Shown: positions 52,730-62,326, numbered from the stretch's first letter. The stretch: DNA of 64,000 nucleotides from JBCBRD01 sp039819785 (GCA_039819785.1 JBCBRH010000023.1:1-64000), one strand, 5' to 3'. A program made the numbers and translations. Notes: generated from the letters alone by a model not told the origin.

Positions 52730-52777
52730 GAGCATGTTCAGGAAAAGTGTATGCGGTTTTCCGCCCGGAACATGCTC
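52730..52777. repeat. nested palindromic intergenic element
   Basis: Outer arms gagcatgttc (52730-52739) and gaacatgctc (52768-52777) pair perfectly, and an inner pair ggaaaa (52741-52746) / ttttcc (52757-52762) extends the stem. The element lies between two convergent genes. It resembles short palindromic repeats (with inner ggaaaa/ttttcc arms) found in many copies in Hyphomicrobiales genomes; I saw no second copy in this window. Confidence 0.65.
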
Positions 52778-52809
52778 CAAATCAAGAGCCTGTCTTGAGC
52801 AGACAGCCT

Positions 52810-53823
52810 CTAAGCAACATTGCTTTTGAAATCTTCCGTGATGCCCAGATAGGTATCGAACGCCGCCCAGAACCGTTGCCGGACGGTGTCATTCTCCTGC
52901 AAGACTTCGTGCCGCGACGGCGGAATGAGGATGGTGCGCCCGACCTTCAGTCGCACTCCGAATTCCTCGATGGCACGGGTCGAGACAATTTCATCCTCGC
53001 CCGACGCGAACAGCAGGCAGGGCACTTTCACGTTTTTCGCAAATTCGGGATCGGTGAGCACCGCAGTCGCCCGAAGTGCCGCCCGCAACCAGCCAACGGT
53101 GGGTGAGCCAAGACCCAGTTCAGGTGCCACATCGACAACACCATTGTTGCGCGACCAGCGCTCCTTATCAGTCGTCAGAATGTTTTTCTCGAAGATCGCG
53201 TTTTGGTCCGGTCCTTCGTCGCCGCCATGGACAAAGGCGTGAGAGAACCCCGCCAATGCAGCTGCTTCTGAATAGGTGCGCACGACAGCCTCGGGAAACT
53301 TCAGCCGCCGTTGGTCAATCGCGATCATGGGCGCTGTGAGAACCATCCGCTCGAACCAGGAGCCGGGCAACACGGAATTCCTCAATAAGATCGTCCCGCC
53401 CATCGAATGTGCCAACGCGATGTAGGGCGGCGGACAATCTGGAAGGACAATCTCCTTCATGAATCGCAACAGGTCTTTGTCGTATTCGGCGAAATCGTCG
53501 ATGTGCCCTTTGAGGCGGTTCTTCAAATGCCGGTGTGAGCCACCCTGACCCCGCCAATCCAATGCCGCGATCGCAAAGCCGCGCCGCCTAAGATCGGCGA
53601 TGGTCTCAAAATACTTTTCAATGAATTCGCCGCGGCCCTGGAATAGGCAGATCGTCCCGCGCCGTGGTCCCTGCGTCGGCTCCCATCTGGCATACCGTAA
53701 AGGCATTCCGTCGTAGCCTGCGAAGTATCCGACCGCAGGACTGCTGGGAACCGGGTTTCGGGTCAGGGCAACAAGACCGGCAGTGCTTTGATCAAGCATC
53801 GGAATGGAGGCTGTATGACCCAT
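52810..53823 (-). CDS. alpha/beta hydrolase of the lysophospholipase type
   Basis: About 337 residues. The nucleophile elbow is IALAHSMGGTILLR (GxSxG form HSMGG). GRGEFIEKYFETIADLRRRG and ALDWRGQGGSHRHLKNRLKG before it, and the Asp/His loop ASGEDEIVSTRA then PSRHEVLQENDTVR after it, complete the triad. It is close to the PldB/monoglyceride-lipase group (EKYFETI, DWRGQGGS). It might degrade lysophospholipid, the substrate the aas fusion recycles, but the two genes are far apart. The start is uncertain among ATG 53865, 53823 and 53799. It is convergent with the HisN-type gene. Confidence 0.87.
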   Translation of the reverse strand: MGHTASIPMLDQSTAGLVALTRNPVPSSPAVGYFAGYDGMPLRYARWEPTQGPRRGTICLFQGRGEFIEKYFETIADLRRRGFAIAALDWRGQGGSHRHLKNRLKGHIDDFAEYDKDLLRFMKEIVLPDCPPPYIALAHSMGGTILLRNSVLPGSWFERMVLTAPMIAIDQRRLKFPEAVVRTYSEAAALAGFSHAFVHGGDEGPDQNAIFEKNILTTDKERWSRNNGVVDVAPELGLGSPTVGWLRAALRATAVLTDPEFAKNVKVPCLLFASGEDEIVSTRAIEEFGVRLKVGRTILIPPSRHEVLQENDTVRQRFWAAFDTYLGITEDFKSNVA

Positions 53824-53865
53824 ATCGCCGTTCTGACCTTCTTTTACGTGTCGTGGTTGAACCAT

Positions 53866-54068
53866 CTGCCGCCAACCGGTGGCAAGGATGCTGCCACCGG
53901 GACGTGGACGGGCTTGGAGCTTGTCTTAAGGCTGCCGGTGCCAACGGCAAAGTCTGCGAATTTTCATTGCGCCAGCCTTGAACCGACCCAAAGCCAGCCT
54001 AAGTGAATTGGTGTTCGCCGCCTAGCGGGAACACGCAAGTGGAGCCTGAAGATCCGGCTCAATCCACC
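53866..54068 (+). promoter_or_regulatory. upstream region of hsp20, with possible heat-shock promoter
   Basis: CTTGAA at 53977-53982 and CCTAAGT at 53998-54004 with a 15-nt spacer roughly fit an alphaproteobacterial RpoH promoter, giving a start near 54013 and a 5' leader of about 160 nt. No gene is supported in this stretch. Confidence 0.4.
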
Positions 54069-54178
54069 GGCCAACTGATTTGGCCATTGAACTGGCGAAG
54101 CACACGTTGGGGCTCTTTAAGAGGCCGACACCAGTGCGTTCGTCATCAACATGTCGCTCATTAGGAGGATATGACGTG
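54069..54178 (+). promoter_or_regulatory. ROSE-like RNA thermometer before hsp20
   Basis: In the mRNA the ribosome site AGGAGG (54163-54168) faces UCGCU (54154-54158): U54-A66, C55-G65, an unpaired G56, C57-G64 and U58-A63. This is the UYGCU/AGGA core of ROSE elements, with a 4-nt loop (CAUU). An outer stem CGUCAU (54141-54146) / AUGACG (54171-54176) covers the first G of the GTG start. A further hairpin ggccaa/ttggcc lies at 54069-54085. Such elements melt on heat shock and let the ribosome bind. Confidence 0.72.
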
Positions 54179-54673
54179 AGACACGATCCCTTTGCACCCC
54201 TTTACCGTTCAACGATCGGCTTTGACCGCCTCGTCCAGATGCTGGACACCGTTTCATCAGCAGACGAAACGACCTACCCACCTTACAATATCGAGCGCCT
54301 AGGCGAAAACAGTTACCGCATCACGATGGCTGTGGCAGGTTTTGGCACCGAGGATGTCAACGTCGAACTCAAAGAGCAGGCTTTGACCGTTCGCGGCGAG
54401 AAGGCCTCCGACAAAAACGAGGCCGAGTATATCCACAGAGGCATTGCAGCGCGCGCGTTCGAACGTCGTTTCCAGCTGGCGGATTATGTGGAAGTTGTCG
54501 GAGCCGACCTGACCAACGGGCTTCTGCACATCGAACTTGCTCGCAATCTGCCTGAACGGATGCGGCCCCGGACGGTCGAGATCCGGTCGCAGACGAAGGA
54601 AGCACAGGCAACGATTGGTGATGGGACATCACAGTCCGCCCCGCAGATCGAGGCGAACCACGTCAACGATTAA
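54176..54673 (+). CDS. small heat-shock protein Hsp20 (IbpA-like)
   Basis: The protein starts at GTG 54176, 7 nt after AGGAGG; it reads VRHDPFAPLYRSTIGFDRLV, a typical IbpA/HspD N-terminus. The alpha-crystallin domain spans about residues 35-125 (NIERLGENSYRITMAVAGF; ALTVRGEKA; GLLHIELARNLPE). It holds unfolded proteins for refolding under heat. An upstream ATG at 54171 runs into a stop at once, and another frame start at 54080 has no ribosome site, so GTG is the choice. The C-terminus is longer than usual by about 30 residues and polar. Expression is probably gated by the ROSE-like hairpin. Confidence 0.92.
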   Translation: MRHDPFAPLYRSTIGFDRLVQMLDTVSSADETTYPPYNIERLGENSYRITMAVAGFGTEDVNVELKEQALTVRGEKASDKNEAEYIHRGIAARAFERRFQLADYVEVVGADLTNGLLHIELARNLPERMRPRTVEIRSQTKEAQATIGDGTSQSAPQIEANHVND

Positions 54674-55561
54674 TCTGCCGGACTTTGCGGGTTTGCAGGT
54701 GGCCTAAGTCAGACAGATGGTGATTGCCCCAGATGCCGCAAACCTGATCCATACCAGAATGACGGGTCGCGACACTTCGCGGCCCGTTTTGATTCAATCA
54801 ACAACCTCAAGATCATAGCTGTTAGCGCAGCGTAACGGTTATTTCGGCGGCGGCGCCCTCATGCTGAAAAATGCAAAAAACCTTGCCACACTCGAACGGT
54901 TTTGCGACATTAGCGAAGAGGGTCAGCAATGCTGTCCTAATTCATGCCAACAACCGTATAGGCTAGGGCCGTTTTCGATCATCGGCATCAGCCCTTTGGC
55001 GTGTCGCACGCATAGCCCAGCTGCGATGCACCCTCGGGTCTGATCTTTTGATCATCCGATCATCTGGGATTGATGCAGGCTCGGGGCGTAGCTCGAAAGC
55101 TGACGTCAATCTGAAGCCCGTGCGGACCAAACGGGTCGGAAGTGTAGGTCAGCACGACGAACATCGGGGAACTGCGCTGATTAGCATTGCAGCCACAAAC
55201 GCGCCGGTCATCGCACGCTGATTGCCAGAACCACTGGTGTCCGTGTAGATCGGTAAGGCAACGACGAGCGGCGCTTGAACCGGCGTTCAAAGCAATGCGT
55301 AGAGTTTTCCTGGTTCGACGTTCAGTCGAGCGCAATCTTTCAGGCCCCAGACGATCAGACTGGCTGAGGCTGACGAACTGAACAAGCGGGTAAGAATTAC
55401 CCCAGACGAAGTGGCCCTCATTCGAGCCGCCAACGAAGAAGGCCCGCGTCGTCCCGAAGTCTTCGCAAACTCCAACACGTTTGCGAGCAACTTGATAGCA
55501 ACACGGTGCCTCCGCTCCCACGCGCGTAAGGCCCGGTCCAATAGGGTTCACGATAAGCGAC
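54674..55561. other. 888-base region upstream of gltB without a supported gene
   Basis: Open frames on both strands are short (under 170 codons), unlike any family I know, and lack ribosome sites. A plus-strand frame over about 55309-55560 (RLAEADELNKRVRITPDEVA) looks protein-like in composition but has no start codon and runs into the gltB start, so it may be a gene relic. No riboswitch or RNA family was recognised. The gltB promoter must lie here. Confidence 0.4.
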
Positions 55562-58500
55562 ATGACCGAAAAAAAGACGCCAACGACCGCAGCATCCGGC
55601 GCCTACCCACGTCCTGAAGCCCATGGATTGTTCAATCCAGATCGTGAATTTGACGCCTGTGGTGTCGGCTTCATAGCCGACATGAAAGGGCGCAAAACCC
55701 ATAAGATTGTAAAGAACGCACTCGAAATCCTAGAAAACCTTGAACACCGTGGCGCTGTCGGGGCTGACCCGCTGTCCGGCGACGGTGCAGGCATCTTGGT
55801 CCAGATCCCACATGCATTCCTTGCACAGGAATGCCAGCTGCAAGGCTTCTCGCTGCCTCAGCCGGGCAACTATGCCGTCGGCTTTGTGTTCATGCCGCAG
55901 GACAATCGCCTCCGCGCGCATTGTAAAAAGGTATGGTCCCGTATTCTGTCGGAAGAAGGGCTAAGCCTTCTGGGCTGGCGCAATGTGCCCGTCGACAACT
56001 CATCGCTGTCTGATCTGGTGCGCTCAACCGAACCTGTCCACGAGCAGGTCTTTGTCGGACGCGGCGATGTGGATGGCGACGAGGCCGCGTTCGAACGGCG
56101 CCTCTTCCTCGCGCGCAAACGCGTATCGAATGCGTTGAAAGATGCCTACAAGAACCGTGACATCGGGCATTATACAGTCTCGCTGTCCACCCGCACGCTG
56201 ATCTATAAAGGCATGTTCCTCTCGTTCCAGGTGAAAGCCTACTACACGGACCTGTCCGATCCTCGCTTCACCAGTGCGCTTGCCCTTGTGCACCAGCGCT
56301 TTTCAACGAACACCTTCCCGTCGTGGAAGCTCGCCCATCCTTTCCGGATGGTGGCCCACAACGGCGAAATCAACACACTGCGCGGCAACGTGAACTGGAT
56401 GGCGGCCCGTCAGGCATCCGTCTCGTCTCCACTATTTGGCGACGACATCACGAAACTCTGGCCAATCTCATACGAAGGACAATCCGACACCGCCTGTTTC
56501 GATAACGCGCTCGAGTTCCTGTTCCAGGGCGGTTACAGCCTGGCACACGCAGCCATGACACTGATCCCGGAAGCTTGGGCCGGTAACCCGCTGATGGACC
56601 AGAACCGCCGCGCCTTTTATGAGTACCACGCTGCACTTATGGAGCCTTGGGACGGCCCAGCCGCCATGGCGTTCACTGACGGCCGGCAAATCGGCGCGAC
56701 CTTGGACCGTAACGGTCTGCGCCCCGCGCGCTATTTGGTGACCAAGGATGACATCGTCATCATGTCATCGGAATCGGGCGTCCTGCCGGTGCCGGAAGAA
56801 GACATCATCCAGAAATGGCGCTTGCAACCAGGCAAGATGTTGCTCATCGACCTGGAAGAAGGCCGTATCATCTCCGATGAAGAGCTGAAGACAAAGATTG
56901 CCAGTGAGCAGCCCTACGAGAGTTGGGTAAAGCGGTCACAGATTCTGGTCTCGGACCTGCCGCTGCCGGACACATCGCGTTCAACGGACCGCAAACCCAA
57001 AGTTGGCTTGCTCGATCGCCAGCAAGCGTTTGGCTATACGCAGGAAAGCCTGAAGTTTCTCCTGGCACCCATGGCAGCAACCGCTCAGGAAGCAACCGGC
57101 TCGATGGGGACTGACACGCCGTTGTCAGCGTTGTCCAACAAGTCCAAGCTTCTGCACACCTATTTCAAGCAGAACTTCGCGCAGGTCACGAACCCGCCGA
57201 TCGACTCCATTCGCGAAGAGCTGGTCATGAGCCTCGTCTCATTCATTGGCCCGCGTCCAAACATCCTCGATCCCAAAGGCACCTCCCGCCAAAAGCGCCT
57301 GGAGGTCTACCAGCCAATCCTCACCAACGAGGACCTGGAGCGGATCCGTGCCATCGGCGAAGTCAAGGACAACAACTTCGCTTCGATCACGCTCGACATC
57401 ACCTACCCCGTCAAACAAGGCGACCGGGGTATGGGGCCGACTGTCGACGGCATCTGTGCAGAAGCCGAAGAAGCTGTCCGGTCCGGCGACTACAACATCA
57501 TCATCCTGTCCGACCGCGCCGTTGGGCCGGACCGCATCCCTGTGCCAGCACTTCTGGCAACCAGTGCCGTCCACCATCATCTCATCAAGCAGGGTCTGCG
57601 CACCAAGGTCGGCCTTGTGATCGAAACCGGCGAAGCACACGAGGTGCATCAGTTCTGCACGCTCGCAGGTTACGGCGCTGAAGCCATCAATCCATATCTG
57701 GCATTCGAAACCCTGGAGCAGATGCTGCCGGATCTGGACGAGGGTCTGACGGCCGAAGAGGTCAAGACCCGGTACATCAAGGCCCTTGGCAAGGCGATGC
57801 TCAAAGTCATGGCCAAGATGGGTATCTCCACATTCCAGTCCTATTGCGGCGCACAGATCTTCGATGCTGTCGGTCTGCGCACACTCTTCGTGAATCGCTA
57901 CTTCACGGGCACGCACACACAGGTGGAAGGTGTTGGCCTGAAGGAAATCGCGCGCGAAACCTTCGAGCGACACGCATCCGCCTTCGGCGACAGCCCGGTT
58001 CTCGAGGACGCGTTGGAAGTCGGCGGCGAGTATGCCTACCGCATCCGCGGTGAAAAACACGTTTGGGGACCAGCCGACGTGGCCGACTTGCAGCACGCCG
58101 TTCGCGGTAACCTGCCAGACAAGTATGAGGTCTATGCAAAGCGGATCAATGAGCAGTCCGAAGAGTTGATGACGCTTCGCGGCCTGTTCCGCATCAAGTC
58201 AGCCGAGGAAATGGGCCGGGACCCCGTCCCACTCGATGAGGTTGAACCAGCAGTCGATATCGTGAAACGTTTCGCAACGGGCGCAATGAGCTTCGGTTCG
58301 ATTTCGCACGAAGCGCACTCGACGCTCGCCATCGCAATGAACCGCATCGGTGGGAAATCGAACACGGGCGAAGGCGGTGAAGAACGCTTCCGCTTCGAGC
58401 GTCTGGAAAATGGCGATTCCATGCGTTCGGCGATCAAGCAGGTGGCCTCGGGCCGGTTCGGTGTAACAACCGAATATCTCGCCAACGCCGACATGATCCA

Positions 58501-60295
58501 GATCAAGATGGCACAAGGCGCAAAACCTGGCGAAGGTGGCCAGCTGCCAGGTCACAAGGTCGACCAGCGGATTGCAGCCGTCAGGCACTCAACTCCCGGC
58601 GTCGGTCTGATCTCACCGCCACCGCACCACGACATCTACTCGATCGAGGATTTGGCGCAGCTCATCTTCGACTTGAAAAACACCAACCCGGCAGCCGATA
58701 TCTCAGTGAAGCTGGTCTCTGAAGTCGGTGTAGGAACGGTTGCCGCCGGCGTTGCGAAAGCACGCGCGGACCACGTTACGATTTCGGGCTTTGAGGGCGG
58801 CACCGGTGCCTCGCCACTGACATCGATCAAACATGCTGGCAGTCCCTGGGAAATCGGGTTGGCCGAAACCCATCAGACCCTTGTCGGTAACCGCCTGCGG
58901 TCGCGCATCGCGGTGCAGGTTGACGGTGGCCTGCGAACGGGCCGTGACGTTATCATCGGTGCGCTTTTGGGTGCCGACGAGTTCGGGTTCTCGACAGCGC
59001 CATTGATCGCGGCTGGCTGCATCATGATGCGCAAGTGTCACCTGAACACCTGCCCGGTGGGCGTGGCAACGCAGGACCCGGTGCTGCGTGCCAAGTTCAA
59101 AGGGGCACCAGAACACGTCATCAACTTCTTCTTCTTTGTTGCCGAAGAAGCCCGCGCCCTCATGGCTGCAATGGGCTATCGGACGTTCGACGAGATGGTC
59201 GGCCAAACCGACAACCTCGACAAAGAACGCGCCATCGCCCATTGGAAAGCACGCGGCCTGGACTTCGCAAATCTGTTCGCCCGCCCTCGTGTGCCAAAGA
59301 GCGTCGGCATCTACCATTCAGAACGCCAGGACCACGGCCTGGAAAAAGTGCTCGACAACAAACTCATCGACGTCGCAGGGCCAGCCCTTGAAAACAAGAC
59401 ACCGGTCAAGGCCGAGTTCAGAATCAAGAACGTCGACCGCACCGCTGGCGCCATGCTGTCGGGTCTGATCGCAAAACGGTACGGCCTTCAAGGCCTGCCG
59501 GAAGACACGATCTGGCTGACGTTCAACGGCATTGCCGGGCAAAGCTTCGGCGCCTGGGTGATGAGCGGTGTCACAATGGAACTGGTCGGCGAGGGCAACG
59601 ACTATGTCGGCAAGGGCTTATCTGGCGGTAAGATCATTGTCCGCCCGGATCCAGAGTCCGGCATCGTCCCGGAAGAAAGCATGATCGTCGGCAACACCGT
59701 GCTCTATGGTGCGATCACCGGTGAGTGCTATTTCCGCGGTATGGCGGGCGAGCGGTTCGCAGTGCGCAACTCAGGTGCATTTGCGGTCGTTGAAGGTGCT
59801 GGTGACCACTGCTGCGAGTACATGACCGGCGGTGTCGTTGTCGTCCTTGGCCCAACGGGCCGAAACTTCGCAGCTGGAATGTCGGGTGGCATCGCCTACG
59901 TCTACGATGAGGCCGGCGACTTTGAGCAGAAGTGCAACCTCTCCATGGTCGACCTTGAGCCCGTCACGGCTGAGAGCGAATTGATGGAAAAACTCATGGG
60001 TGCCGGTGCCGACCTCGACACGCACGGTCTGGTGGACGTGATGACCGATATGACGGGTCAGGACGCGGAACGTCTTCACCAGCTCATCTCACGCCATGCG
60101 CGGTATACCAATTCGAAGAAAGCGCAAGATCTGCTGGCGAACTGGGCTGACGAGCTTCCGAAGTTCCGTAAGGTAATGCCAATAGAGTATCGTCGCGCGT
60201 TGAAGGAAATGGCCAAAGCCCAGGAAGCCGACACCACAGGTCTGGGTGTCCTCGAAATTGGCGTGACAACGGTAAAGTCTGAAAAGGTGAACTGA
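55562..60295 (+). CDS. gltB: glutamate synthase (NADPH) large subunit
   Basis: At 1577 residues this is the full alpha subunit. The N-terminal class II glutaminase nucleophile is C33 (DACGVGFIADM), so about 32 residues are removed on maturation. The synthase domain (about 850-1250) has LISPPPHHDIYSIEDLAQLI, and a [3Fe-4S] site with MRKCHLNTCPVGVATQ (three cysteines). The C-terminal beta-helix domain has GEGNDYVGKGLSGGKIIV. It transfers the glutamine amide to 2-oxoglutarate and is followed by gltD after 95 nt. Confidence 0.97.
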   Translation: MTEKKTPTTAASGAYPRPEAHGLFNPDREFDACGVGFIADMKGRKTHKIVKNALEILENLEHRGAVGADPLSGDGAGILVQIPHAFLAQECQLQGFSLPQPGNYAVGFVFMPQDNRLRAHCKKVWSRILSEEGLSLLGWRNVPVDNSSLSDLVRSTEPVHEQVFVGRGDVDGDEAAFERRLFLARKRVSNALKDAYKNRDIGHYTVSLSTRTLIYKGMFLSFQVKAYYTDLSDPRFTSALALVHQRFSTNTFPSWKLAHPFRMVAHNGEINTLRGNVNWMAARQASVSSPLFGDDITKLWPISYEGQSDTACFDNALEFLFQGGYSLAHAAMTLIPEAWAGNPLMDQNRRAFYEYHAALMEPWDGPAAMAFTDGRQIGATLDRNGLRPARYLVTKDDIVIMSSESGVLPVPEEDIIQKWRLQPGKMLLIDLEEGRIISDEELKTKIASEQPYESWVKRSQILVSDLPLPDTSRSTDRKPKVGLLDRQQAFGYTQESLKFLLAPMAATAQEATGSMGTDTPLSALSNKSKLLHTYFKQNFAQVTNPPIDSIREELVMSLVSFIGPRPNILDPKGTSRQKRLEVYQPILTNEDLERIRAIGEVKDNNFASITLDITYPVKQGDRGMGPTVDGICAEAEEAVRSGDYNIIILSDRAVGPDRIPVPALLATSAVHHHLIKQGLRTKVGLVIETGEAHEVHQFCTLAGYGAEAINPYLAFETLEQMLPDLDEGLTAEEVKTRYIKALGKAMLKVMAKMGISTFQSYCGAQIFDAVGLRTLFVNRYFTGTHTQVEGVGLKEIARETFERHASAFGDSPVLEDALEVGGEYAYRIRGEKHVWGPADVADLQHAVRGNLPDKYEVYAKRINEQSEELMTLRGLFRIKSAEEMGRDPVPLDEVEPAVDIVKRFATGAMSFGSISHEAHSTLAIAMNRIGGKSNTGEGGEERFRFERLENGDSMRSAIKQVASGRFGVTTEYLANADMIQIKMAQGAKPGEGGQLPGHKVDQRIAAVRHSTPGVGLISPPPHHDIYSIEDLAQLIFDLKNTNPAADISVKLVSEVGVGTVAAGVAKARADHVTISGFEGGTGASPLTSIKHAGSPWEIGLAETHQTLVGNRLRSRIAVQVDGGLRTGRDVIIGALLGADEFGFSTAPLIAAGCIMMRKCHLNTCPVGVATQDPVLRAKFKGAPEHVINFFFFVAEEARALMAAMGYRTFDEMVGQTDNLDKERAIAHWKARGLDFANLFARPRVPKSVGIYHSERQDHGLEKVLDNKLIDVAGPALENKTPVKAEFRIKNVDRTAGAMLSGLIAKRYGLQGLPEDTIWLTFNGIAGQSFGAWVMSGVTMELVGEGNDYVGKGLSGGKIIVRPDPESGIVPEESMIVGNTVLYGAITGECYFRGMAGERFAVRNSGAFAVVEGAGDHCCEYMTGGVVVVLGPTGRNFAAGMSGGIAYVYDEAGDFEQKCNLSMVDLEPVTAESELMEKLMGAGADLDTHGLVDVMTDMTGQDAERLHQLISRHARYTNSKKAQDLLANWADELPKFRKVMPIEYRRALKEMAKAQEADTTGLGVLEIGVTTVKSEKVN

Positions 60296-60390
60296 TCAAC
60301 CAGCATTGGTCCGCATTTGCAGCATGGGCGACCAGACCTTGCAGGTTCCAACAGCGCCGACTTGAGAATGACTGAAATAGGGAAACGACC

Positions 60391-61836
60391 ATGGGTAAGC
60401 CGACAGGATTTCTAGAATTCGAGCGTGTCGACCGGACGTATAAGCCGGTTGAAGAGCGCGTGAAGCACTGGAACGAATTCGTCATCCCGCTCGCGGACGA
60501 CGAAATCAAGAAGCAGGCGGGCCGCTGCATGGATTGCGGCATTCCGTTCTGCCACAACGGCTGCCCGGTCAACAACCAGATCCCGGACTGGAACGACCTG
60601 GTTTATTCCGGCGACTGGAAGAAGGCTTCCGCCAACCTCCATTCAACCAACAACTTCCCTGAAGTGACTGGCCGCATTTGCCCAGCACCGTGTGAGGCCG
60701 CCTGCACCCTGAACATCGACGATAACCCTGTGACGATCAAGACGATCGAGGGCGCCATCGCCGACCGCGCGTTCCAGGAAGGCTGGGTGGTTCCGCAGCC
60801 ACCGGATGAAAAAACCGGCAAGACCGTTGCCGTGATCGGTTCAGGCCCAGCCGGTATGGCCGCGGCGCAGCAGTTGGCCCGTGTCGGCCACGATGTGCAC
60901 GTCTATGAAAAAAGCGCCCGCCCCGGCGGCTTGATGACATACGGCATTCCCGATTTCAAAATGGAAAAACACATCATCGGGCGACGCGTAAAGCAGATGG
61001 AAGCCGAAGGCGTCACGTTCCACTGCAACGTCAATGTTGGCAGCGACATCACAGCTGCGGAACTCGACGAGAAATACGACGCCGTGCTGGTCGCCATCGG
61101 GTCTGAGCAGCCGTTCGACTTTTTCGCCAACGCGCCAGGCCGCGACCTTGATGGCATCCACTTCGCCATGGAGTTCCTCCCACAACAAAACCGCCGGGTC
61201 GCCAACGAGCCTCAGAAAAATACGGAAGAACAGCTGTCGGCCAAAGATAAGCACGTCATCGTCATCGGCGGTGGGGATACCGGGTCAGACTGTATCGGTA
61301 CGTCGTTCCGGCAAGGGGCGAAATCCGTCACGCAGTTGGAAATCATGCCGCGTCCTCCTGAAAAGGAAAACAAGGATATGTCCTGGCCACACTGGCCAAT
61401 GAAGTTGCGCGTCTCGACAAGCCAGTCTGAAGGGGCCGATACGATCTATTCGATCTCGACCACGGGTTTCGAAGGCGAAGACGGCAAGATCACGAAGTTG
61501 AAGTACACCAAGGTCGACGAAAAGATGCAGCCGGTCCCTGGCAGCGAAGGCACGCTGGACGCCGACCTCGTTCTGCTGGCTATGGGCTTTTCCGGCCCAC
61601 CTAAACAGCCGCTGATAGATGATTTGAAACTGGACATCGTTCCACGCGGGCGGTTCAAGGGCGTCAACGCCGATGAGCGCACCTACAAGCTGAACGGCTC
61701 GACTTCGGGCAAGTGGTTTGCTGCAGGTGATATTCGCCGTGGTCAGTCGCTCGTCGTATGGGCCATTCGGGAAGGCCGACAGGCCGCACGTTCAATCGAT
61801 GAAATGCTGATGGGCGCGACAACCCTCCCGCGCTGA
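60391..61836 (+). CDS. gltD: glutamate synthase (NADPH) small subunit
   Basis: The 481-residue beta subunit moves electrons from NADPH through FAD to the large subunit. It has the N-terminal cysteine clusters (CMDCGIPFCHNGCP; CPAPCEAACTLNI) for two [4Fe-4S] centres. The FAD fold is VAVIGSGPAGMAAAQQLARV and the NADPH fold is HVIVIGGGDTGSDCIG. The C-terminus shows GDIRRGQSLVVWAIREGRQA. Start ATG 60391 follows acgacc. The hairpin at 61869-61894 ends the operon. GltB and GltD with glutamine synthetase assimilate ammonium. Confidence 0.97.
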   Translation: MGKPTGFLEFERVDRTYKPVEERVKHWNEFVIPLADDEIKKQAGRCMDCGIPFCHNGCPVNNQIPDWNDLVYSGDWKKASANLHSTNNFPEVTGRICPAPCEAACTLNIDDNPVTIKTIEGAIADRAFQEGWVVPQPPDEKTGKTVAVIGSGPAGMAAAQQLARVGHDVHVYEKSARPGGLMTYGIPDFKMEKHIIGRRVKQMEAEGVTFHCNVNVGSDITAAELDEKYDAVLVAIGSEQPFDFFANAPGRDLDGIHFAMEFLPQQNRRVANEPQKNTEEQLSAKDKHVIVIGGGDTGSDCIGTSFRQGAKSVTQLEIMPRPPEKENKDMSWPHWPMKLRVSTSQSEGADTIYSISTTGFEGEDGKITKLKYTKVDEKMQPVPGSEGTLDADLVLLAMGFSGPPKQPLIDDLKLDIVPRGRFKGVNADERTYKLNGSTSGKWFAAGDIRRGQSLVVWAIREGRQAARSIDEMLMGATTLPR

Positions 61837-61868
61837 TCGGGGCGGTCTCACTAACGGACATGACAAAC

Positions 61869-61894
61869 GGCGGGCTCGCTTCGGCAAGCCCGCC
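61869..61894 (+). terminator. hairpin after gltD
   Basis: An 8-bp perfect stem (ggcgggct / agcccgcc) with a 10-nt loop lies 33 nt after the gltD stop. It has no clear T run, only tgtcct. Confidence 0.6.
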
Positions 61895-62092
61895 TGTCCT
61901 CCACCCCAGGGGGGCCGTTCACGAAAGGTCGTGTGTTCCGGCGCGCGTCCACTCAAGCGTGGATGGGGACGGCGCGCAGCGGTGAGAGCAACCCACAAAA
62001 GACTCCTGTTTCGTTCATGTCTTTTGAATTCCGACTGCTGCAACAGCGCTGCCTAACGGCTATCTTTGCCACTGCCTTCGCAATCGCCGATA

Positions 62093-62326
62093 TCAGCCCA
62101 CTTCGGCGAAAACCTCGCACGCAATCAGCCCGTCAGCTTCCAACTCGCGTAACTTGCGGGTCAGCGTTCGCTGCGTAATCTTGGGAAACTGGCGCTGCAA
62201 TTCGCCAAAGCGTTTGCGTTCCGAAAGCAGCACGTAAAGCAAACTCGCTTTCCACTTGCCGCCGATAAAGTTCATCGACGCCTCAATGGGACAGTCGCAA
62301 TACTCTTTGTGTTCTTGTTTCCGCAT
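62093..62326 (-). CDS. truncated HxlR-family regulator
   Basis: The 77-residue protein has the HxlR start (EYCDCPIEASMNFIGGKWKA, with the family Cys) and the winged helix (RFGELQRQFPKITQRTLTRK LRELEADGLI). It then stops after ACEVFAEVG, where family members continue with the wing PPKVEYxLTxxG and reach 100-130 residues. The stop TGA at 62093 lies exactly where the conserved P-P-x-V-E-Y should follow. None of the other two frames restores that block downstream. It is either a pseudogene with a lost C-terminus or a minimal version. It is divergent from the MAPEG gene, which could be its target. Confidence 0.7.
   Translation of the reverse strand: MRKQEHKEYCDCPIEASMNFIGGKWKASLLYVLLSERKRFGELQRQFPKITQRTLTRKLRELEADGLIACEVFAEVG

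Noticed and set aside
53788..54006. 72-codon plus-strand frame before hsp20
   Set aside because: No family, no ribosome site, and it overlaps the start of the hydrolase gene.
55060..55563. 167-codon minus-strand frame before gltB
   Set aside because: It begins at the gltB start, has no family match, and no ribosome site.
57239..58096. 285-codon minus-strand frame inside gltB
   Set aside because: Antisense to well conserved gltB codons; long antisense frames are expected in GC-rich DNA.
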